From Shewanella insulae (GTDB lineage Bacteria; Pseudomonadota; Gammaproteobacteria; Enterobacterales; Shewanellaceae), in assembly GCF_009831655.1 (NCBI RefSeq), contig NZ_WRPA01000001.1:620001-684000 (forward strand): a DNA stretch of 64,000 bases. The letters run 5' to 3'. This document shows positions 60,773-64,000 of this stretch, piece by piece (position 1 is the first letter of the stretch; each line of letters opens with the position of its first letter). Both the position numbers and the translations under genes were made by a program. The notes under the pieces were generated by a model that was given only the letters and a program-made list of their open reading frames with translations, did not search any database and was not told the DNA's origin.

Positions 60773-61561
60773 TCAATAGGCCCTAACGTGTATGGTCGAC
60801 AGCGGCTGCGCCTGAATAAGATCGACCAAAAGCTCTTTTACCAGTTCCATCAACGCAAGAAAGCTCACTACCACGCCCGCTCGCCCCTCAGAAACATCAA
60901 ACAGCTGCTCGAAAGGCACATAGGACTTGCCTTCTAGCATAGCCAATATTTGCATCATGCGTTCCCGTGTCGACAGCTGCTCACGCTGCACATGATGATG
61001 CTCTGTGGCCTCGACCCGCTTCAACACGGCCGCAAATGCCCCGGCCAACTCAACCAGGGAAACCGACGGCGGCACTAATACCGGCTTGATATCCGGCGCC
61101 GGCAACACCTTGGCCTGAAACACATCGCGCTCGAGTCGCGGCAAGGCATCTAGCCTTTGCTGCGCGTCTTTAATCACCTCGTAGGCCTTAAGCTGTCTGA
61201 TCAACTGGGCACGAGGATCGGCCTCATCTTCCTCTTCAAGCTCAGGTTTAGGTAACAAGAGGCGCGACTTGATCTCGGCCAGGGTGGCGGCCATCACCAG
61301 ATAGTCGGCGGCAAGTTCCACCCTCGCCCCTTGCAACAGCTCAATATACTCAAGGTATTGATCCGTAACAGGTGCAATGGCCATCTCGACCACATCCAGT
61401 TTCTGCTTGCGGATCAGATAGAGCAGCAGATCCAGCGGGCCTTCGAAAGACTCAAGAAACACCTCTAGCGCCTCGGGCGGAATAAAGAGATCCGCCGGCA
61501 GCTCCTTAACGGGCTCGCCCCTGACCACGGCCAAAGGTAAACTTTGTTGAGTCCCCTGCAT
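60773..61561 (-). CDS. scpA: Segregation and condensation protein A
   Basis: Kleisin subunit of the condensin complex. 262 residues, with the N-terminal block FEGPLDLLLYLIRKQKLDV and the acidic middle segment LLPKPELEEEDEADPR. ATG start at 61561. First gene of the scpA-scpB-rluB unit, with about 180 bases to yciO upstream. Confidence 0.95.
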   Translation of the reverse strand: MQGTQQSLPLAVVRGEPVKELPADLFIPPEALEVFLESFEGPLDLLLYLIRKQKLDVVEMAIAPVTDQYLEYIELLQGARVELAADYLVMAATLAEIKSRLLLPKPELEEEDEADPRAQLIRQLKAYEVIKDAQQRLDALPRLERDVFQAKVLPAPDIKPVLVPPSVSLVELAGAFAAVLKRVEATEHHHVQREQLSTRERMMQILAMLEGKSYVPFEQLFDVSEGRAGVVVSFLALMELVKELLVDLIQAQPLSTIHVRAY

Positions 61562-61738
61562 CCACTCTCCAAGTAGCCAGGCAGAACCTTGCCAGCCTGA
61601 ATCTAAACCTACGCCGCTTTACTCGTTGTCCTAGCAGAAAAGCCTACTCAAAACCGGCCAATAATCACTCGACTCTGGCGAGGCTAAACGACACCAAACG
61701 CGCGATTATACCTGCAATTTTGGCCAATAGACAGGGCT

Positions 61739-62359
61739 TTAGCCAAACTGGCTAACATCGCCTGCGCCTTCACGTAGAATCTCGATATCTCCCTCGGAAA
61801 GATCGATAACCGTGGTGGGTTTCTCACCCAGGTAACCACCATGAATGATCACATCCACCTGATGCTCCAGGATGTCACGAATATGCTCGGGATCTGACTC
61901 GGTAAACTCTTCACCCGGCAAGATAAGACTGGTAGACATCAAAGGCGCATCGAGCGCCTCCAGCAGCGCCAGGGCGATCACATTATCCGGCACGCGGATA
62001 CCGATAGTCTTCTTCTTAGGGTTTTGCAGGCGCTTAGGCACCTCTTTGGTGGCCTTGAAGATAAAGGTGTATGGCCCAGGTGTGTTGTGCTTCAGCACGC
62101 GGTAGGCCTGATTGTCCACCCTAGCATAGGTCGCCAGCTCAGACTGGTCACGCACCATCAGCGAGAAGTTATGATCGTTCTCTATCTGACGAATGCGCAC
62201 TATTCGGGTCATCGCATCTTTCTCACCCAACAGGCAACCTAGGGCATAACCTGAGTCTGTGGGATAGACCACCACCCCGCCCTGCTTGATCACATTGACC
62301 GCCTGATTAATCAGACGAACCTGAGGATTTTCCTCATGTACATAAAAAAATTGACTCAT
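61739..62359 (-). CDS. yciO: Sua5/YciO/YrdC-family protein
   Basis: 206 residues of the YrdC-like fold that binds ATP and RNA; relatives make threonylcarbamoyl-adenylate for tRNA t6A. Signature segments are GGVVVYPTDSGYALGC and PLMSTSLILPGEE. Context between rnm and scpA marks it as the YciO branch, whose in vivo role is less clear than TsaC. The ATG at 62359 overlaps the rnm stop as ATGA. Confidence 0.93.
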   Translation of the reverse strand: MSQFFYVHEENPQVRLINQAVNVIKQGGVVVYPTDSGYALGCLLGEKDAMTRIVRIRQIENDHNFSLMVRDQSELATYARVDNQAYRVLKHNTPGPYTFIFKATKEVPKRLQNPKKKTIGIRVPDNVIALALLEALDAPLMSTSLILPGEEFTESDPEHIRDILEHQVDVIIHGGYLGEKPTTVIDLSEGDIEILREGAGDVSQFG

Positions 62360-63216
62360 GGGTTTCCCATCCAATTATCCATTTGCCACACCCAATCGAC
62401 ACCTTGGGGTTGGAACATGTTTTTACCTAACTCGAGCCAGCTGCCGGGAAAATGAAAATCGCTTCCCAGCGAGGCATGCAGTTCATTGAGCCGACTCAAG
62501 GCAATTAAATTATTACGATCATCCAGGGTCTGCTGACCCAGCACCACTTCCATGGCATCGCCACCTGCGGCCTTAAATTCACGCACCAGACGCTTTAGCC
62601 ATTTGGCCGACAACTTGTATCCGCTGGGGTGTGCCAACACGGCGACGCCGCCCGCCTCATGAATGATGGCGATAGCAGTTTCCATATCGGACCAATTGTT
62701 CGGCACATAACCTGTCTTGCCCCGCGCCAGATACTTCTTGAATACCGCGGCTGCATTGGGGGCATAACCATTGTCGGCTAACCACCGGGCATAATGGCCG
62801 CGACTCAGCGCCGCGCCTTCGGCTAACGCCTTGGCGCCCTCATAAGCACCACTGATCCCGGCCTTCTCCAGGCGCACGCCTATCTCCATCGCCCGCGCCT
62901 CACGCAAGGCCCGCTGCTGGCTCAGGAAGGCATCCAACCCCTGATGTTCAGGGTCGATATTGAGCGCGACGATATGGATATCGAAGTTATGCCAACGGGT
63001 AGAGATCTCGCAGCCGTTAATCAGGGTCAAAGGCTCGGCTTGACTGTCATTGAAGCTGTGGGCTTCCTCGAGGCCGGCTAAGGTATCGTGATCGGTAATG
63101 GCCAACATCTGTACCCCATTATCTAGGGCTCTGGCCACTAATTCTGACGGGGTTAACTGGCCGTCGGATGCCGTGGTGTGGCTGTGAAGATCGATTAAAC
63201 GCGTTTCATCTGTCAT
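62356..63216 (-). CDS. rnm: RNase AM, PHP-type 5'-3' exoribonuclease
   Basis: PHP-domain exoribonuclease (YciV/TrpH) that matures 5' ends of rRNAs in E. coli and degrades short RNA. 286 residues with metal-binding motifs DLHSHTTASDG, ITDHDTLAGL and the late SDFHFPG. It is divergent from the trp operon, as in E. coli, and translationally coupled to yciO. Confidence 0.93.
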   Translation of the reverse strand: MTDETRLIDLHSHTTASDGQLTPSELVARALDNGVQMLAITDHDTLAGLEEAHSFNDSQAEPLTLINGCEISTRWHNFDIHIVALNIDPEHQGLDAFLSQQRALREARAMEIGVRLEKAGISGAYEGAKALAEGAALSRGHYARWLADNGYAPNAAAVFKKYLARGKTGYVPNNWSDMETAIAIIHEAGGVAVLAHPSGYKLSAKWLKRLVREFKAAGGDAMEVVLGQQTLDDRNNLIALSRLNELHASLGSDFHFPGSWLELGKNMFQPQGVDWVWQMDNWMGNP

Positions 63217-63361
63217 CCCTTTATTCTACTCGACTTTGTTATTAGAAACATCTAATTGGATGAAATTGGACGAAATTGCATAAGATTCGTTAAATCTCCT
63301 CGGCAATCGCTGCAGATTGTGATCTTAAGATGATAAATACGCCAAATAGAAAAATATTCAA

Positions 63362-63391
63362 TTGACAAGGCAACGGGGGGGATGTTTTTAT
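63362..63391 (+). promoter_or_regulatory. Probable trp operon promoter
   Basis: TTGACA at 63362-63367 followed after 17-19 bases by TTTTAT/TTTATA-like -10 candidates. The transcript would begin near 63398, leaving about 40 bases before the leader ATG. No clear TrpR operator (ACTAGT dyad) is present. Confidence 0.45.
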
Positions 63392-63436
63392 ATGGCCATC
63401 AACAAGATTTTACCTTTGCATGAGATAGACACTGAA

Positions 63437-63490
63437 ATGACGACACAGCGATTCAACAACATCAACTGGTGGTGGCACTTCCCAACTTAG
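63437..63490 (+). CDS. trpL: trp operon leader peptide
   Basis: 17-residue peptide MTTQRFNNINWWWHFPT with three consecutive Trp codons (TGG TGG TGG). It is followed by an attenuator hairpin and then trpE. Stalling at the Trp codons when charged tRNA-Trp is scarce would favour the antiterminator. An upstream in-frame ATG at 63392 could extend it, but probably lies at or before the transcript start. Confidence 0.9.
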   Translation: MTTQRFNNINWWWHFPT

Positions 63491-63567
63491 CGGGTGGTGT
63501 GAATGTCTGTGCTCATGTAAAAGAGACAAGATTTAAACAAAAAGCCCGCACTCGATGCGGGCTTTTT
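63489..63567 (+). promoter_or_regulatory. trp attenuator (antiterminator/terminator)
   Basis: The terminator stem AAAGCCCGCA/TGCGGGCTTT (63541-63550, 63556-63565) has a five-base loop and T-run. GCGGGT at the leader stop codon (63490-63495) can pair with GCCCGC of the stem to form the competing antiterminator. Confidence 0.85.
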
Positions 63568-63661
63568 GCATTTAATCGCCTAATTTTATTAATAGATTTA
63601 TAAACGACTAACCCAAACGCATAAACAAGTTAGTCCAATATCGGCAAGTAGGAGCGCAAAT

Positions 63662-64000
63662 ATGGGGCAAGAGTTTCTGGCCAGCGTCAACACGATAAAG
63701 GAGCGGATCACCTATCATGATGATCCTCTCCAGCTGTATCAGCACCTGACGCAAGATGCGGCACATACCATGTTGCTGGAGTCGGCTGAAATCGACAGTA
63801 AGGATCACCTTAAGAGCATCATCATGACCCACGCCGCCCTGGCCATACGTTGTGAAGGTTATCGACTCAGCTTCACCGCGCTGAGCGACAATGGTCAGGC
63901 CCTGCTGGCCCCCATCGCCCGCTTCTTCGGCGAAGATGAAACCCAGGTCGATGGCAACGCACTCACCCTAGTCCTACAAAGAGATACCTCACTGTTGGAT
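63662..64000 (+). CDS. trpE: Anthranilate synthase component I (partial)
   Basis: First 113 codons only; the gene runs off the window end. The N-terminus resembles E. coli TrpE, notably MLLESAEIDSKDHLKSI, part of the region that forms the tryptophan-feedback site. AGGAG lies eight bases before the ATG. First structural gene of the trp operon behind trpL and its attenuator. Completes chorismate plus glutamine to anthranilate with TrpG. Confidence 0.93.
   Translation, partial: MGQEFLASVNTIKERITYHDDPLQLYQHLTQDAAHTMLLESAEIDSKDHLKSIIMTHAALAIRCEGYRLSFTALSDNGQALLAPIARFFGEDETQVDGNALTLVLQRDTSLLD

Overview
The window reads as chromosome of a marine gammaproteobacterium, very probably Shewanella. The gene contents and orders (apt-dnaX-ybaB-recR-htpG-cnoX-adk-hemH-gsk, pheS-pheT-ihfA, rnm-yciO-scpA-scpB-rluB beside trpLE, a lone astB, a DUF3802 protein) fit that genus. 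I see no tRNA, rRNA, CRISPR array or intact insertion sequence.

Region 1 (1-11.9 kb): a membrane diguanylate cyclase, an OmpR-type response regulator with a TPR-containing sensor kinase, two secreted subtilisin-like proteases and a secreted stand-alone P-domain protein. A distinctive array of ATACAT units spaced by about one helical turn lies upstream of four of these transcription units, which suggests one regulon run by the local two-component system. Region 2 (12-21 kb): purC, an M3 peptidase lipoprotein, lpxM-like acyltransferase and pheS-pheT-ihfA. Region 3 (21-28.5 kb): a chemoreceptor with a sigma-28-like promoter, a dCACHE/PAS sensor kinase, a double-DTG retropepsin-like protein and small conserved proteins. 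Region 4 (28.6-38 kb): topA, astB, a gap with strong palindromes, an Ig-like lipoprotein and a dicarboxylate/amino acid symporter.

Region 5 (37.7-50.2 kb): the nucleotide-metabolism and DNA-replication block in nearly the E. coli order. It includes a dnaX with a very long low-complexity linker that holds an A AAA AAG slippery heptamer, and htpG behind a textbook heat-shock promoter. Region 6 (50.2-52.6 kb): a compact RiPP-type operon, made of a signal-peptide precursor with ten EGKCG motifs, a DUF692 (MNIO) enzyme and a DUF2063 partner. It resembles the Haemophilus hvfABC and Caulobacter bufferin systems linked to copper. Next to it is an unlisted 40-residue membrane protein gene with a perfect FNR-type box and its own terminator.

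Region 7 (53-64 kb): dusC, a DksA/TraR-type zinc-finger protein, a TonB-dependent receptor, a sialidase-fold protein, rluB-scpB-scpA, yciO-rnm and, divergently, the trp leader peptide and attenuator followed by the start of trpE, which runs off the window end. Intrinsic terminators separate most units. Start codons were reassigned from ribosome binding sites and family length in many genes.
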